This document shows positions 1 through 8,779 of a DNA stretch of 64,000 nt, piece after piece. Origin of the DNA: an uncultured Paracoccaceae bacterium (GTDB lineage Bacteria; Pseudomonadota; Alphaproteobacteria; Rhodobacterales; Rhodobacteraceae). How positions within the stretch are numbered: the first letter of the stretch is position 1; each line of letters begins with the position of its first letter. The stretch spans positions 62,001-126,000 of the forward strand of contig CANMPD010000011.1 of assembly GCA_947499635.1 (NCBI GenBank), given 5' to 3'. A program made the translations under genes and the position numbers. A model generated the notes under the pieces. The model worked only from the letters and a program-made list of their open reading frames with translations, made no database searches and had not been told where the DNA came from.

Positions 1-8
1 TCGGTCAT
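1..8 (-). CDS. Start of a downstream gene, probably azlD (partial)
   Basis: An ATG at 8-6 overlaps the TGA stop of the AzlC gene (ATGA overlap) and runs leftward out of the window. Only two full codons (Met-Thr) are visible, so the sequence itself does not identify the product. AzlC is nearly always followed by its small membrane partner AzlD with this kind of coupling, so azlD is inferred from context only. Confidence 0.4.
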
Positions 9-742
9 TGTTTAGGCTCCTGTTTTGCAGTGGTTTTGAGCCAGAGTTCAGTTTGTGCGCCAGCGACCATGCCCGCAAAACCTGCAACGATCAGGCCTAG
101 ATTATAAGGCATCGCTGCGGCAGGCAGAGAGACACAAATCGCGGTAAAGCATGCCACAACATGGGCAGGGGTACGCAGCATCGGGCCAGCCATAGCGAGA
201 AAAGCCAGAGGCAACACGAAATCGAGCCCCCAACTATCAGGAACTTGCGCCCCGATGTAGGCACCGGTGATCGTCATCAACATCCAACATGGTGCAACCA
301 AAGCATTGGTTCCAAAAAAATAAGCCAAGCGTTGGGAGATGGTCAGCTCAGGTTTGTTTTCAAATTCTATAATCGACAGGGCATAGGAGTGATCAACGGT
401 CATGTAAGCGGCAAAAGCGCGTTGCCACAGGGGGGCGCTGCCCAAATAGGGGGTGAGTGATGCGGAATACATGGCCATGCGCAAGTTGACGGCGAGTGCG
501 GAAATGATCACGATGATCGTCGGGGTGTGTTCTTGCATCAATTGCAAGCCAGTAAACTGCGCAGACCCCGCATAGACGGCTAATGAAAAGGCCAGTGCCT
601 CTAGGATGTCTAACCCAGCTTCCGCAGAAAGAACGCCAAACAATAGACCAAACGGGCCTGAAACCAGCATAAAGGGTGCGCTATCGCGCATTGCTTTGAG
701 AAAAGAGGGATAGGCGCTTGGTTTCTGAGTGGAGTTTAACAT
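5..742 (-). CDS. azlC: AzlC family branched-chain amino acid exporter subunit
   Basis: This 245-aa inner-membrane protein is the large subunit of an AzlCD-type exporter, the family that exports branched-chain amino acids or their analogues. It has several long hydrophobic segments. Near the N-terminus is the family-typical stretch with SGPFGLLFGV, followed by YAGSAQFTGLQL at about residues 57-68. The length is normal for AzlC. The gene is divergent from mobA, with about 80 bp between the starts, and its stop overlaps the start of the next leftward gene, presumably azlD. The family call is solid; the exact substrate is not shown by the sequence. Confidence 0.88.
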   Translation of the reverse strand: MLNSTQKPSAYPSFLKAMRDSAPFMLVSGPFGLLFGVLSAEAGLDILEALAFSLAVYAGSAQFTGLQLMQEHTPTIIVIISALAVNLRMAMYSASLTPYLGSAPLWQRAFAAYMTVDHSYALSIIEFENKPELTISQRLAYFFGTNALVAPCWMLMTITGAYIGAQVPDSWGLDFVLPLAFLAMAGPMLRTPAHVVACFTAICVSLPAAAMPYNLGLIVAGFAGMVAGAQTELWLKTTAKQEPKQ

Positions 743-824
743 GTATCGCTTGTATCAATCTTTGGAATGTTTCAGCGGTAACAGGGCTGGGGCAGTATAG
801 CAATTCAATACACGGTGTAAGCGC

Positions 825-1436
825 ATGGCTAAAACCTATGGAGTGATTTTAGCTGGTGGGCAGGCAAGGCGCATGGGGGGCTGCGACAAAGCCTTGCAGC
901 CTTTGTCCGGGGCCACGTTATTGACCCATGTTATCCAAAGATTTGAACTGCAGATTCCGAATTTGGCGATCAATGCCAATGGAGAAGCAAGCCGGTTTGA
1001 CGATTTTGCCCTTCCAGTGATCCCAGATACGGTACAAGGGTTTGCCGGACCTCTGGCTGGTGTGCTTGCGGGGTTGGACTGGGCGGATGCCCAAGGGGCG
1101 GATTGTATTGTGACAGTGGCAACGGATACGCCATTTTTCCCCAAGGATTTAGTAACACGTCTACAAAAAGCGTCTTTGGGGCAAAGCTATCCACTTGTGA
1201 TTGCCGCAACCGCGGATGGGGGATTACATCCAACATTCGGTCTGTGGTCTGTGGCGCTGCGGGATGTGCTGCGCCACGATTTACAATGTGGCATGCGGAA
1301 GATGATGCGTTGGGTCAAAGATCAGGACGGGCGCATACTGACGTTTGATGCGACAGGTCCGGTTGATCCATTCTTTAATATCAATACACCACAAGACCTA
1401 AGCTACGCTGAAACGCTGCTTGAGGACTTGCTCTAA
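825..1436 (+). CDS. mobA: Molybdenum cofactor guanylyltransferase MobA
   Basis: MobA joins GMP from GTP to Mo-molybdopterin to make the bis-MGD form of the cofactor in the cytoplasm. The nucleotidyltransferase signature LAGGQARRMGGCDK lies at residues 9-22, and a metal-binding Asp is likely within VATDTPFFP near residue 100. The length of 203 aa is normal. No mobB follows. The gene stands alone and converges on a membrane-protein gene with a 4-nt overlap at the stops. The window also encodes molybdenum enzymes (XdhAB, and MsrP at the right edge), but both families normally use cofactor forms that do not need MobA, so its clients lie elsewhere. Confidence 0.93.
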   Translation: MAKTYGVILAGGQARRMGGCDKALQPLSGATLLTHVIQRFELQIPNLAINANGEASRFDDFALPVIPDTVQGFAGPLAGVLAGLDWADAQGADCIVTVATDTPFFPKDLVTRLQKASLGQSYPLVIAATADGGLHPTFGLWSVALRDVLRHDLQCGMRKMMRWVKDQDGRILTFDATGPVDPFFNINTPQDLSYAETLLEDLL

Positions 1437-2455
1437 TCAAATGTACCAGCAACGCGCCCAAGTAACATGAATGCACGGGCGGTGCGTGTGTTGCTTAGTT
1501 CGGAAATTTCCGCGTCAGTTGCCGTCTCTGAAAACCGGGTGAACATCTGGTCGAAACGGCGCAAGAAATGATGTGCAGCGTCGCGAAAAATAGGGTCTTG
1601 CTTCATGCGGCCAGAGCTAAGTGCAAGAGATGAACGGTCACGAACCCCGCCCAATGCGGCAATGGCGCGCCCTCTTGCGCCTTGACCAAATTGGCGCCAC
1701 ACATCAGGGCGCGCTCTGTCAGGGCGTAGATCATCCATGTAAATGCCGTCTTGGCTCAGCAGTGTGAGAATGTCTTGGGCGGCACGAATAAGCTGCGAGG
1801 CATAGTGATCCTTAAGCGCAAGCCGTAACGCGACAAACCCATCTTCGTCATCTGCGCTTTCTGGAAAGTTCATAGCACGAATGAAATGCTCGTTTGATAG
1901 GGGGGCTGTGGGTGTTTCGGTCGGTGTCCCAAACGCGAGAGATCCCTGTTGGATAACCGTCTCTGAGGCTTTTTCGGGAATGGCGGGCCTGTCAGAGGCG
2001 CGGCGACTGCTCTGAAAGGTGGCAGGGGCCGCTGCTGGTGCGCGCGTGTTTTGAATAATCTCTTCGAGTTTTTGTGTTAGCGAGGAATCTGCAACCGAAG
2101 CTGCGTTTTGTGTATGTGACAAGTACATATGGCGCAGGCTCGAGATCGCGGCATGCAGGCGTGTGCTTTCCTCGCGTATAATACGTGCAGAGCGCAGAGT
2201 TATGGCTGCGACAACCAGCATAATTACTGGCATCATTACAGCTAATATGCGCACCAGAGGCGCGTTCCATTCCGACGATGCTGCAGCTTCTGGTGTTAGG
2301 ACATACACACCAACGACAACCAACGCCCATATAATACCTAGCAGCAGCGCGATCGCTTCGGGTAGGCCGAGCGAGCGGTTTGTCCCTTGGTCACTGATCT
2401 CGTTGAGCAGTGGACCCGCGTTGGACATGTCCTTTGTATCGCTTTCGTTGCTCAT
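1433..2455 (-). CDS. Two-TM membrane protein of unknown function
   Basis: I do not recognise a functional family. The product (about 340 aa) has a polar N-terminus, then two hydrophobic segments at roughly residues 35-60 and 70-95 that should form a membrane hairpin. A short helical stretch rich in Ala/Ser/Thr linkers follows, then a helical C-terminal domain of about 150 residues. The ATG at 2455 is preferred over the one at 2467 because GAGG sits 6-7 nt upstream. It resembles the membrane-anchored hypothetical proteins often seen in Rhodobacterales near mobA/greA. It converges with mobA (4-nt overlap). Confidence 0.75.
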   Translation of the reverse strand: MSNESDTKDMSNAGPLLNEISDQGTNRSLGLPEAIALLLGIIWALVVVGVYVLTPEAAASSEWNAPLVRILAVMMPVIMLVVAAITLRSARIIREESTRLHAAISSLRHMYLSHTQNAASVADSSLTQKLEEIIQNTRAPAAAPATFQSSRRASDRPAIPEKASETVIQQGSLAFGTPTETPTAPLSNEHFIRAMNFPESADDEDGFVALRLALKDHYASQLIRAAQDILTLLSQDGIYMDDLRPDRARPDVWRQFGQGARGRAIAALGGVRDRSSLALSSGRMKQDPIFRDAAHHFLRRFDQMFTRFSETATDAEISELSNTRTARAFMLLGRVAGTFD

Positions 2456-2515
2456 TAACTGCCTCATGTAATAATTGGCTGAAATACCATGCTAAAAATC
2501 AGGCGAGTGATCACT

Positions 2516-2535
2516 GACGCCCGATTTCGGGCGTC
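2516..2535 (-). terminator. Hairpin after greA
   Basis: GACGCCCG and CGGGCGTC form a perfect 8-bp stem around a 4-nt loop, directly after the greA stop on the minus strand. There is no clear T-run, so intrinsic termination is only possible. Confidence 0.45.
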
Positions 2536-2540
2536 GGATC

Positions 2541-3011
2541 TTAGGCAAATGTGATGTTGAGAATCTCGTAAGAACGCACACCGCCGGGGGTGCGTACATC
2601 GACACTGTCACCTTCGTCTTTGCCGATAAGGGCGCGGGCGAGAGGTGATCTGATGTTCAGTAGGCCTGCTTCAATATTTGCCTCGTGTTCGCCGACAATC
2701 TGCCAAGTCTTCTCTTCTTCAGTGTCTTCATCAACGAGTGTTACTTTCGCGCCGAATTTGATCGATCCAGACAGTTTGCTTGGATCAATAACATCGGCAA
2801 GACTGATGACGCCTTCGAGTTCTTTGACCCGGCCTTCGATGAAGGACTGCTTTTCGCGCGCAGAGTGATATTCTGCATTTTCTGATAGGTCGCCCAGTTC
2901 ACGAGCTTCGGCAATCGCACGAATAATGGCGGGTCGCTCGACGGATTTAAGGTTTTTGAGTTCGGCTTCTAGGGCGCGAAAGCCCTGCGGCGTCATCGGG
3001 ATTTTTTCCAT
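2541..3011 (-). CDS. greA: Transcription elongation factor GreA
   Basis: GreA binds in the RNA polymerase secondary channel and stimulates cleavage of backtracked RNA. From the ATG at 3011 the protein is 156 aa, the usual length. It begins [19 protein letters not shown] and has the N-terminal coiled-coil with the tip sequence [14 protein letters not shown], which holds the catalytic acidic residues. The C-terminal globular domain ends with the typical [14 protein letters not shown] region. An in-frame extension to 3086 was rejected because family members start at MEKIP. A stem-loop at 3069-3102 lies in the leader. Confidence 0.96.
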   Translation of the reverse strand: MEKIPMTPQGFRALEAELKNLKSVERPAIIRAIAEARELGDLSENAEYHSAREKQSFIEGRVKELEGVISLADVIDPSKLSGSIKFGAKVTLVDEDTEEEKTWQIVGEHEANIEAGLLNIRSPLARALIGKDEGDSVDVRTPGGVRSYEILNITFA

Positions 3012-3068
3012 GATGTCTATCCGTTTATCGTCTGTCCGGTGGTCCCGGTGGTTTTGTTGTTTTAAACG

Positions 3069-3102
3069 AACGCCCCACCGCAGCAAAGTGCGGCAGGGCG
3101 TT
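3069..3102 (-). other. Strong stem-loop upstream of greA
   Basis: AACGCCC and CCGCA pair with TGCGG and GGGCGTT, giving 12 bp interrupted by one 2x2 internal bulge and closed by a 6-nt loop. It lies between the VOC gene and greA on the minus strand. It could be the terminator of the VOC gene or a leader structure of greA. The tail on the minus strand is only weakly T-rich. Confidence 0.5.
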
Positions 3103-3286
3103 GGTGTTGGAAACCACCAGACCCAATTGCGAGAGAAATTGCAAGAGGGGCAAGCGCGTAGGTAGCAGAGATTGGCTGTGCTACCAGCTAAATACCGGCT
3201 TAATACGACGACTTATGACGGCAGGTTGCCCGTTATTTAGGTCATCAGCGCGTGAAAGCGTCATAGGGTATGCGCAAAGTAGAATA

Positions 3287-3679
3287 TCAATCATATTGCA
3301 CCACCTCATATTCAACGCCTTGGTCGTCCAGAAAATAGAACCGGCGGCCAGGCTCGTAGTCGGCATGGTTCTGAGGTGTAAAACCTGCTGCTTTTACTGC
3401 GCGTTCAGTGGCGTCAAAATCCTGAACCACTACGGCCAGATGGTTCAAAGTGCCTTTGTTTTTGTAGCGGGCTAATGGGGCCTCTAGAGACCTGTCTGGA
3501 CTGTAAAGTGCGACATAGCTGTGGTTTGAACCAACATGCACAGAATAACCGTTATCAAGCGATGATCCTTGCCAACGTATGTGCCAACCAAAGACTTTGT
3601 TCATCCACGCGGCGGTTGCTATCGGGTCCGAAACGGTTAGGTTTGCGTGCTCTAATTGTGCTGCTGTAGATTGGGACAT
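3287..3679 (-). CDS. VOC (glyoxalase/bleomycin-resistance fold) protein, predicted SoxR target
   Basis: This 130-aa single-domain vicinal-oxygen-chelate protein is made of two beta-alpha-beta-beta-beta units. Likely metal ligands are the His in LEHANLTV, the His in LNHLAVVV and the Glu in the C-terminal YEVVQYD. VOC proteins include glyoxalase I, dioxygenases and antibiotic-binding proteins; the sequence does not say which. The gene is divergent from soxR, and the intervening 100 bp holds a SoxR-type promoter pointing at this gene. A role in handling redox-cycling compounds or reactive aldehydes is therefore inferred. Confidence 0.87.
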   Translation of the reverse strand: MSQSTAAQLEHANLTVSDPIATAAWMNKVFGWHIRWQGSSLDNGYSVHVGSNHSYVALYSPDRSLEAPLARYKNKGTLNHLAVVVQDFDATERAVKAAGFTPQNHADYEPGRRFYFLDDQGVEYEVVQYD

Positions 3680-3708
3680 TATTTAGGCTCCTTATATTAC
3701 CTAAAACA

Positions 3709-3739
3709 GGTCTAATTCCTCAACCTAACTTGAGCTCAA
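3709..3739 (-). promoter_or_regulatory. SoxR-controlled promoter (SoxR box with 19-bp spacer)
   Basis: Read on the minus strand, TTGAGC (-35; + strand 3734-3739) and TAGACC (-10; 3709-3714) are separated by 19 bp, the long spacer typical of SoxR/MerR-type promoters. The 18-bp SoxR box at 3718-3735 matches the classic CCTCAAGTTAACTTGAGG palindrome at 15 of 18 positions on the plus strand. The box is followed by GAATTA, as in the E. coli soxS promoter. It points toward the VOC gene, whose ATG is about 30 bp downstream of the -10. Confidence 0.87.
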
Positions 3740-3783
3740 GCTTTTTCTGTAATAAAATGAAGCTGTGGATTTTGGAGGAAGAG

Positions 3784-4272
3784 ATGGCGCGATCTGCGGG
3801 GCTTTCGATTGGATATTTGGCAGAACGCACAGGCCTGGCTGTGTCAGCGATTCGATACTATGAGACACAAGGGTTGCTGCAACCATGGCGTAACTCAGGT
3901 GGGCAACGCAGGTTTGAACGCGCAGATATTCGTAAACTTAGTTTTATTCTCATTGCGCAAAAATTTGGATTTACTCTTCCACAGATCCGAGCGCTTTTGG
4001 ATGAATTACCAGGCGGTGGTCCACCTAGCCCGGAAGACTGGGAACGTTTGTCGCGGGGGTTTCGTGAGCATATCACTGCGCGCATCAATGAATTGGAAAT
4101 AATGCGAGACCGATTGGATGGATGCATCGGCTGTGGATGTCTGTCTTTAAAGCAATGCGCCTTATATAATTCCAACGATATCGCTGGTGCAGCAGGTAGT
4201 GGGCCTAGGTATTTATTGGGTGATACGCCTCAAGCTCATCCTGAGATAACGAAACCCAATCCCTCCGTATGA
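3784..4272 (+). CDS. soxR: Redox-sensing MerR-family regulator SoxR
   Basis: SoxR senses oxidation or nitrosylation of a [2Fe-2S] cluster and activates promoters with overlong spacers. The 162-aa product has the MerR winged-helix domain at its N-terminus (LSIGYLAERTGLAVSAIRYYE, residues 7-27). After a dimerisation helix come the four cluster cysteines, C114, C117, C119 and C125, in the exact SoxR pattern CIGCGC-x5-C. The ATG at 3784 is chosen because GGAGGAAGAG lies just upstream. It is divergent from a VOC gene across a SoxR box. There is no soxS nearby, as usual outside enterics, so SoxR probably controls its targets directly. Confidence 0.95.
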   Translation: MARSAGLSIGYLAERTGLAVSAIRYYETQGLLQPWRNSGGQRRFERADIRKLSFILIAQKFGFTLPQIRALLDELPGGGPPSPEDWERLSRGFREHITARINELEIMRDRLDGCIGCGCLSLKQCALYNSNDIAGAAGSGPRYLLGDTPQAHPEITKPNPSV

Positions 4273-4470
4273 TTGCATGCACATGCTAAAAACTATTTAT
4301 TGCCGAAAACTCATGCGAAAAATGTCGCATTTGAGGCCTTTGGCTTGTTCAGTATCGAGTAAGGATTGACCAAAAGTTGTTATGCTCGTTAGGGAACCGC
4401 GCAGTGAGTATGACTGATATCAGCCAATCCCAGATTCTGTTTGGGTGTACGCAGCCAAGGAGCACCGAAA

Positions 4471-6120
4471 ATGGCCGAAATTGAACGTGAGGCAATGGAG
4501 TATGACGTTGTTATCGTAGGCGCTGGCCCTGCCGGGCTCTCAGCGGCGATTCGTCTTAAGCAACTGGATGCTGACCTTGATGTGGTTGTACTAGAGAAGG
4601 GTTCTGAAGTCGGCGCGCATATTCTCTCCGGCGCAGTTTTGGATCCATGCGGGCTGGATGCGTTAATCCCAGATTGGAAAGAAAAAGGCGCACCATTAAA
4701 TACTGCTGTTAAGGAAGACAATTTCTACTTCCTTGGCGAAGGAGGGGGCATTCGTATTCCCAACGCCCCGATGCCGCCACTGATGAACAACCACGGCAAT
4801 TACATTGTGTCGATGGGCAATGTATGTCGTTGGATGGCTGAGCAGGCCGAAGAGCTTGGTGTGGAAATCTTTCCGGGGATGTCTTGTTCCGAATTGGTTT
4901 ATGGCGATGACGGAGAAGTAAAAGGCGTTGTTGCGGGCGTCTTTGGCCTCGAAGCAGATGGGTCTTACGGTCCGGATACCGAGCCAGGCATGGAGCTACA
5001 TGGTAAGTATGTTTTCCTGTCCGAGGGCGTGCGTGGGTCTCTCTCTAAAGAAGTTATCGCAAAGTATGACCTGCAGGCGGGTAAAGAGGTTCAGAAATAC
5101 GGCGTCGGTATGAAGGAAATCTGGGAGATTGACCCAGAAAAGCACAAAGAAGGCACTGTGACCCACACGATGGGATGGCCTTTGAATTCTAACGCTGGTG
5201 GTGGATCTTTTGTCTATCACCTCGAGAAAAACCAAGTTTATGTCGGTTTTGTGGTTCACCTGAATTATAAGAACCCGCATCTGTTTCCTTACATGGAATT
5301 CCAGCGCTTCAAGCACCACCCGATGATCGCAGACCTCCTTCAAGGCGGGAAGCGCGTGGCTTATGGCGCGCGCGCAATTACCGAAGGGGGCTGGCAGTCC
5401 ATGCCAAAACTCGTTGCTCCGGGCGTTGCGTTGTTGGGGTGCTCTGCAGGCATGGTGAATGTGCCGCGCATTAAGGGGAACCACAATGCTATGCTGTCCG
5501 GCAAAGCTGCAGCCGAAGCTGCATTTGACGCGATCAAGGCCGAACGTTTTGGCGATGAGCTGACAGTATACGAGAGCGCCGTGCGTGATGGCGAAATCGG
5601 CAAAGACCTCCAGATGGTTCGTAATATTAAGCCGATGTGGTCCAAGTGGGGTCTTGTCGCGTCTCTGACGCTAGGTGGCTTGGACATGTGGACGAACAAT
5701 CTGTTTGGGTTTTCCTTCTTTGGAACGCTCGGGCACGGCAAAAATGATGCCGAATCGACAGAAGAGGCATCTCAGCACAAGCCAATCGATTATCCAAAAC
5801 CGGATGGTGTCTTGTCGTTTGACCGCCTAACCAACGTATCTTTTGCAGCGACCAACCATGAGGAAAGCCAGCCGTCGCACTTGCGCTTGGCAAACCTTGA
5901 AACACCGATCTCTGTTAACCTGCCCAAATATGCAGAGCCCGCGCAGCGTTATTGCCCTGCCGGTGTCTATGAGGTTGTCGAAAAAGAGGGTCAGGCCGAG
6001 TTCGTGGTGAACTTCCAGAACTGTGTTCATTGCAAGACGTGTGATATCAAAGATCCGTCGCAAAATATTACTTGGACAACGCCACAAGGGGGCGATGGCC
6101 CTAATTACCCGAATATGTGA
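4471..6120 (+). CDS. Electron-transfer flavoprotein-ubiquinone oxidoreductase (ETF-QO)
   Basis: This peripheral membrane flavoprotein passes electrons from reduced ETF, produced by acyl-CoA and other dehydrogenases, to ubiquinone. From the ATG at 4471 (AGGAG upstream) it is 549 aa. The FAD-binding VIVGAGPAGLSAAIRLKQ lies near residues 14-31. A central quinone/membrane region follows. A C-terminal ferredoxin-like segment has Cys 495, 518, 521 and 524 (NCVHCKTCDIKDP), the 4Fe-4S ligands. Length and layout match bacterial ETF-QO throughout. It is followed by a TPR gene and ispE on the same strand. Confidence 0.96.
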   Translation: MAEIEREAMEYDVVIVGAGPAGLSAAIRLKQLDADLDVVVLEKGSEVGAHILSGAVLDPCGLDALIPDWKEKGAPLNTAVKEDNFYFLGEGGGIRIPNAPMPPLMNNHGNYIVSMGNVCRWMAEQAEELGVEIFPGMSCSELVYGDDGEVKGVVAGVFGLEADGSYGPDTEPGMELHGKYVFLSEGVRGSLSKEVIAKYDLQAGKEVQKYGVGMKEIWEIDPEKHKEGTVTHTMGWPLNSNAGGGSFVYHLEKNQVYVGFVVHLNYKNPHLFPYMEFQRFKHHPMIADLLQGGKRVAYGARAITEGGWQSMPKLVAPGVALLGCSAGMVNVPRIKGNHNAMLSGKAAAEAAFDAIKAERFGDELTVYESAVRDGEIGKDLQMVRNIKPMWSKWGLVASLTLGGLDMWTNNLFGFSFFGTLGHGKNDAESTEEASQHKPIDYPKPDGVLSFDRLTNVSFAATNHEESQPSHLRLANLETPISVNLPKYAEPAQRYCPAGVYEVVEKEGQAEFVVNFQNCVHCKTCDIKDPSQNITWTTPQGGDGPNYPNM

Positions 6121-6237
6121 TCAGTAAACCGCCTATTCGTGTGAATTGTTGGGGTGTCCTGCTGGACGCCCCATTGCAGTTGTAGTGCAGGGCGACTACG
6201 ATTCGAGAACATATTGTACTTCTCTGGGAGATCCCGC

Positions 6238-7965
6238 GTGCCCATTTCTATTTTGCGTAAACTGACTTTTTCGATGTCCATTGCGGCATCTTTTTCTTGT
6301 GTTCAGGTGAACGCAGTGCAAGCGGATGGCCTTTCGGGGGCGTATCTCGCGGCACGGGCTGCGACCTTTGATCGAAATTTTGCGAAATCTGCCGAATATT
6401 ATATGCGTGCTTTGGTTCGTGATGGCCAAAACCCTTTTCTTTTGGAAAACGTCGCATTTGCGGAAATGGCGCTGGGCAACACCAAGCGCGCATTGCCCGT
6501 TGCTCAGCGGATGTTGGAAGCCGGTCAACGCAGTCAAGTTGGCGGGATTGTGATGGCAGGTCATTATGCTCAAAGCGAAGATTATACTGCGCTTTTAGAG
6601 CGGGACTTGGAGACGCAAGGCGTAAGTCCACTCGTTGATGGATTGCTGAATGCCTGGGCATATATGGGACAGGGGATGGTCTCCAAGGCTTTGGCGCAAT
6701 TTGATGAGGTGGCAAAGCAAGAAGGTTTGCGCTTTTTCGCTCAATACCACAAGGCATTGGCGCTGGCGTCTGTTGGTGATTTTCAGGCTGCGGAGGATCT
6801 GTTTTCTGATAATGGTGGACAGCTTGCGCGCTCGTCGCGGCGCGCAGCTATTGCACATGTGCAAGTCCTGTCACAATTAGGACGGAATGCAGATGCGTTT
6901 CTATCTTTGAATCAAGCCTTTGGTCGTGGGTTCGATCCCAGCCTGCATGCCTTGGCCGAACGCTTGAAAGCGGATGAGACTTTACCGTTTACAATCGCCA
7001 AGACCCCTAATGATGGCATTGCCGAGGTGTTTTTTGTCCTTGCTGCAGCGCTCAAAGATGAAGCTGCGGATGATTATGTGTTGATGTATAGCCGCATGGC
7101 GACAGCGCTGCGTCCGGATCATGTGGATTCCATTTTGCTTAGTGCAAATTTACTCGACCAAATCGGGCAGTATGACTTGGCAATTGAAACATATAAACTG
7201 GTGCCTCAAGACGAACCAGATTTTCATGCCGCCGAATTAGGCCGTGCAGAGGCATTGCGTCGCTCCGCGAAACCAGATGCCGCCACTGAAGTCTTGCAAC
7301 AACTGACTCATGATTTCCCCAATTCCGTTGCAGCCTTTATGGATCTTGGTGACTTGTTGCGCCAACAAGAGGATTATTCTAGTGCAGTTTCCGCATATGA
7401 TCGTGCGCTCGCACTAAGCGGGCCACAGGCGTCTAACCGTTGGTTCTTGTTGTATGCGCGTGGGATTGGGCATGAACGTCTGAAAATGTGGGACAAAGCC
7501 GAAGCTGACTTCCGCGCGGCGCTCGAGCTGGATCCAGATCAGCCACAAGTGCTGAACTATCTGGGGTATTCATTGGTCGAACGCCAAGAAAACCTAGATG
7601 AAGCTTTGGGAATGATTGAGCGGGCTGTCGCCGCCCGACCCGAAAGCGGATATATTGTCGATTCACTTGGTTGGGTTTTATATCGACTGGGCCGCTATGA
7701 TGACGCGGTTCCATATATGGAGCGTGCGGTTGAGTTGATGTCGATAGACCCGGTGGTGAACGATCATTTGGGCGATGTATATTGGGCTGTTGGTCGACAG
7801 CTTGAGGCTGAGTTTCAATGGAAACGTGCTTTGTCATTCATCAAACCTGACGATACCAATTCCGAAGCTGATCCTGAACGTATTCGTCGCAAACTTGACG
7901 TTGGTTTGGATGTTGTCTTGAGTGACGAAGGTGCAGACCCACTGCGAGTGGCTGACGGTGGCTAA
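6238..7965 (+). CDS. Exported tetratricopeptide-repeat protein
   Basis: A GTG at 6238 with GGGAG just upstream gives a 575-aa product that begins with a plausible signal peptide (basic ILRK, hydrophobic FSMSIAASFSCV, cleavage near VQADG). The rest is TPR repeats. They are clearest in the second half, for example DLGDLLRQQEDYSSAVSAYDRAL and YVDSLGWVLY-type motifs, where successive 34-residue helix pairs are visible. TPR proteins of this kind act as scaffolds in the periplasm or at the outer membrane; no specific partner can be named. The end overlaps the start of ispE, suggesting co-translation. The next candidate start upstream, at 6154, lacks a signal-like N-terminus. Confidence 0.82.
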   Translation: MPISILRKLTFSMSIAASFSCVQVNAVQADGLSGAYLAARAATFDRNFAKSAEYYMRALVRDGQNPFLLENVAFAEMALGNTKRALPVAQRMLEAGQRSQVGGIVMAGHYAQSEDYTALLERDLETQGVSPLVDGLLNAWAYMGQGMVSKALAQFDEVAKQEGLRFFAQYHKALALASVGDFQAAEDLFSDNGGQLARSSRRAAIAHVQVLSQLGRNADAFLSLNQAFGRGFDPSLHALAERLKADETLPFTIAKTPNDGIAEVFFVLAAALKDEAADDYVLMYSRMATALRPDHVDSILLSANLLDQIGQYDLAIETYKLVPQDEPDFHAAELGRAEALRRSAKPDAATEVLQQLTHDFPNSVAAFMDLGDLLRQQEDYSSAVSAYDRALALSGPQASNRWFLLYARGIGHERLKMWDKAEADFRAALELDPDQPQVLNYLGYSLVERQENLDEALGMIERAVAARPESGYIVDSLGWVLYRLGRYDDAVPYMERAVELMSIDPVVNDHLGDVYWAVGRQLEAEFQWKRALSFIKPDDTNSEADPERIRRKLDVGLDVVLSDEGADPLRVADGG

Positions 7966-8779
7966 TGCGCGACGATGTGTTCTAGCCCCTGCCAAAGTTA
8001 ACTTAAGTTTGCATATTACGGGGCGGCGCAACGACGGATATCATTTGTTGGATTCTCTGGTCGCATTCGCTGATGTCGGGGATGATCTGATCTTATCAGA
8101 GGCGGATGAGCTATCCTTAGGTGTGTCAGGCCAATTTTCCGAAGGTGTCCCAGAGGATAAACGCAATTTGGTCTGGAAGGCGGCTGTCGCGGCAGGGTGG
8201 GCCGGGCGGATAGAACTGAATAAACGTTTGCCGCATGGAGCAGGTATCGGAGGCGGGTCATCTGATGCTGCGGCATTGCTGACCGCGATTGGGGCCGAAT
8301 TGTCGCTGGATACAGTGCTTGCATTAGGTGCTGATCTGCCGGTGTGCTGTGCGGCGCGTGCAATGCGTATGCAGGGTATTGGGGAACAATTGACTGAGAT
8401 TGCGTTGCCGTCTTTGTATGCCCTGTTGGTGAACCCAGGCGTTCATGTTCCTACTGCCAAGATTTTCGGTGCACTTGAGGTGCGAGATAATTTACCAATG
8501 CCCAAGGATATCCCGCACTTTACATCCAACGTTGACTGCGTTGATTGGTTACGGAGCCAACGTAATGACCTTGAAGCGGCAGCGATATCTCAGGCCCCTG
8601 TAATAGGTCGCTTGTTGGAGGATTTAAGCGATACGTCAGACGCATTACTTGCGCGTATGTCTGGTTCTGGTGCCACATGTTTTGCGTTATACCCTACCAA
8701 AAAGGCCGCCCAGAAGGCGGCCTATGAATTGGGCTGTGAACATCCGCATTGGTGGTGTGCTGCAGTGACGCTTAATTGA
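7961..8779 (+). CDS. ispE: 4-diphosphocytidyl-2-C-methyl-D-erythritol kinase IspE
   Basis: IspE phosphorylates CDP-ME in the MEP pathway of isoprenoid precursor synthesis. The GHMP-kinase features are all present: APAKVNLSLHITGRRNDGYH at the N-terminus, the ATP loop PHGAGIGGGSSDAAALL, the catalytic Asp in LGADLPVC, and MSGSGATCFALY near the C-terminus. The start is uncertain. A GTG at 7961 gives the usual short leader before APAK, whereas a GTG at 7922 would add 13 residues inside the TPR gene. It overlaps the TPR stop and, convergently, the polyprenyl synthase gene by 8 nt. Confidence 0.93.
   Translation, partial: ANARRCVLAPAKVNLSLHITGRRNDGYHLLDSLVAFADVGDDLILSEADELSLGVSGQFSEGVPEDKRNLVWKAAVAAGWAGRIELNKRLPHGAGIGGGSSDAAALLTAIGAELSLDTVLALGADLPVCCAARAMRMQGIGEQLTEIALPSLYALLVNPGVHVPTAKIFGALEVRDNLPMPKDIPHFTSNVDCVDWLRSQRNDLEAAAISQAPVIGRLLEDLSDTSDALLARMSGSGATCFALYPTKKAAQKAAYELGCEHPHWWCAAVTLN

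Noticed and set aside
3103-3286. Possible tRNA or small RNA between the VOC gene and greA
   Set aside because: No cloverleaf, TPsiC arm or CCA-compatible stem could be drawn.
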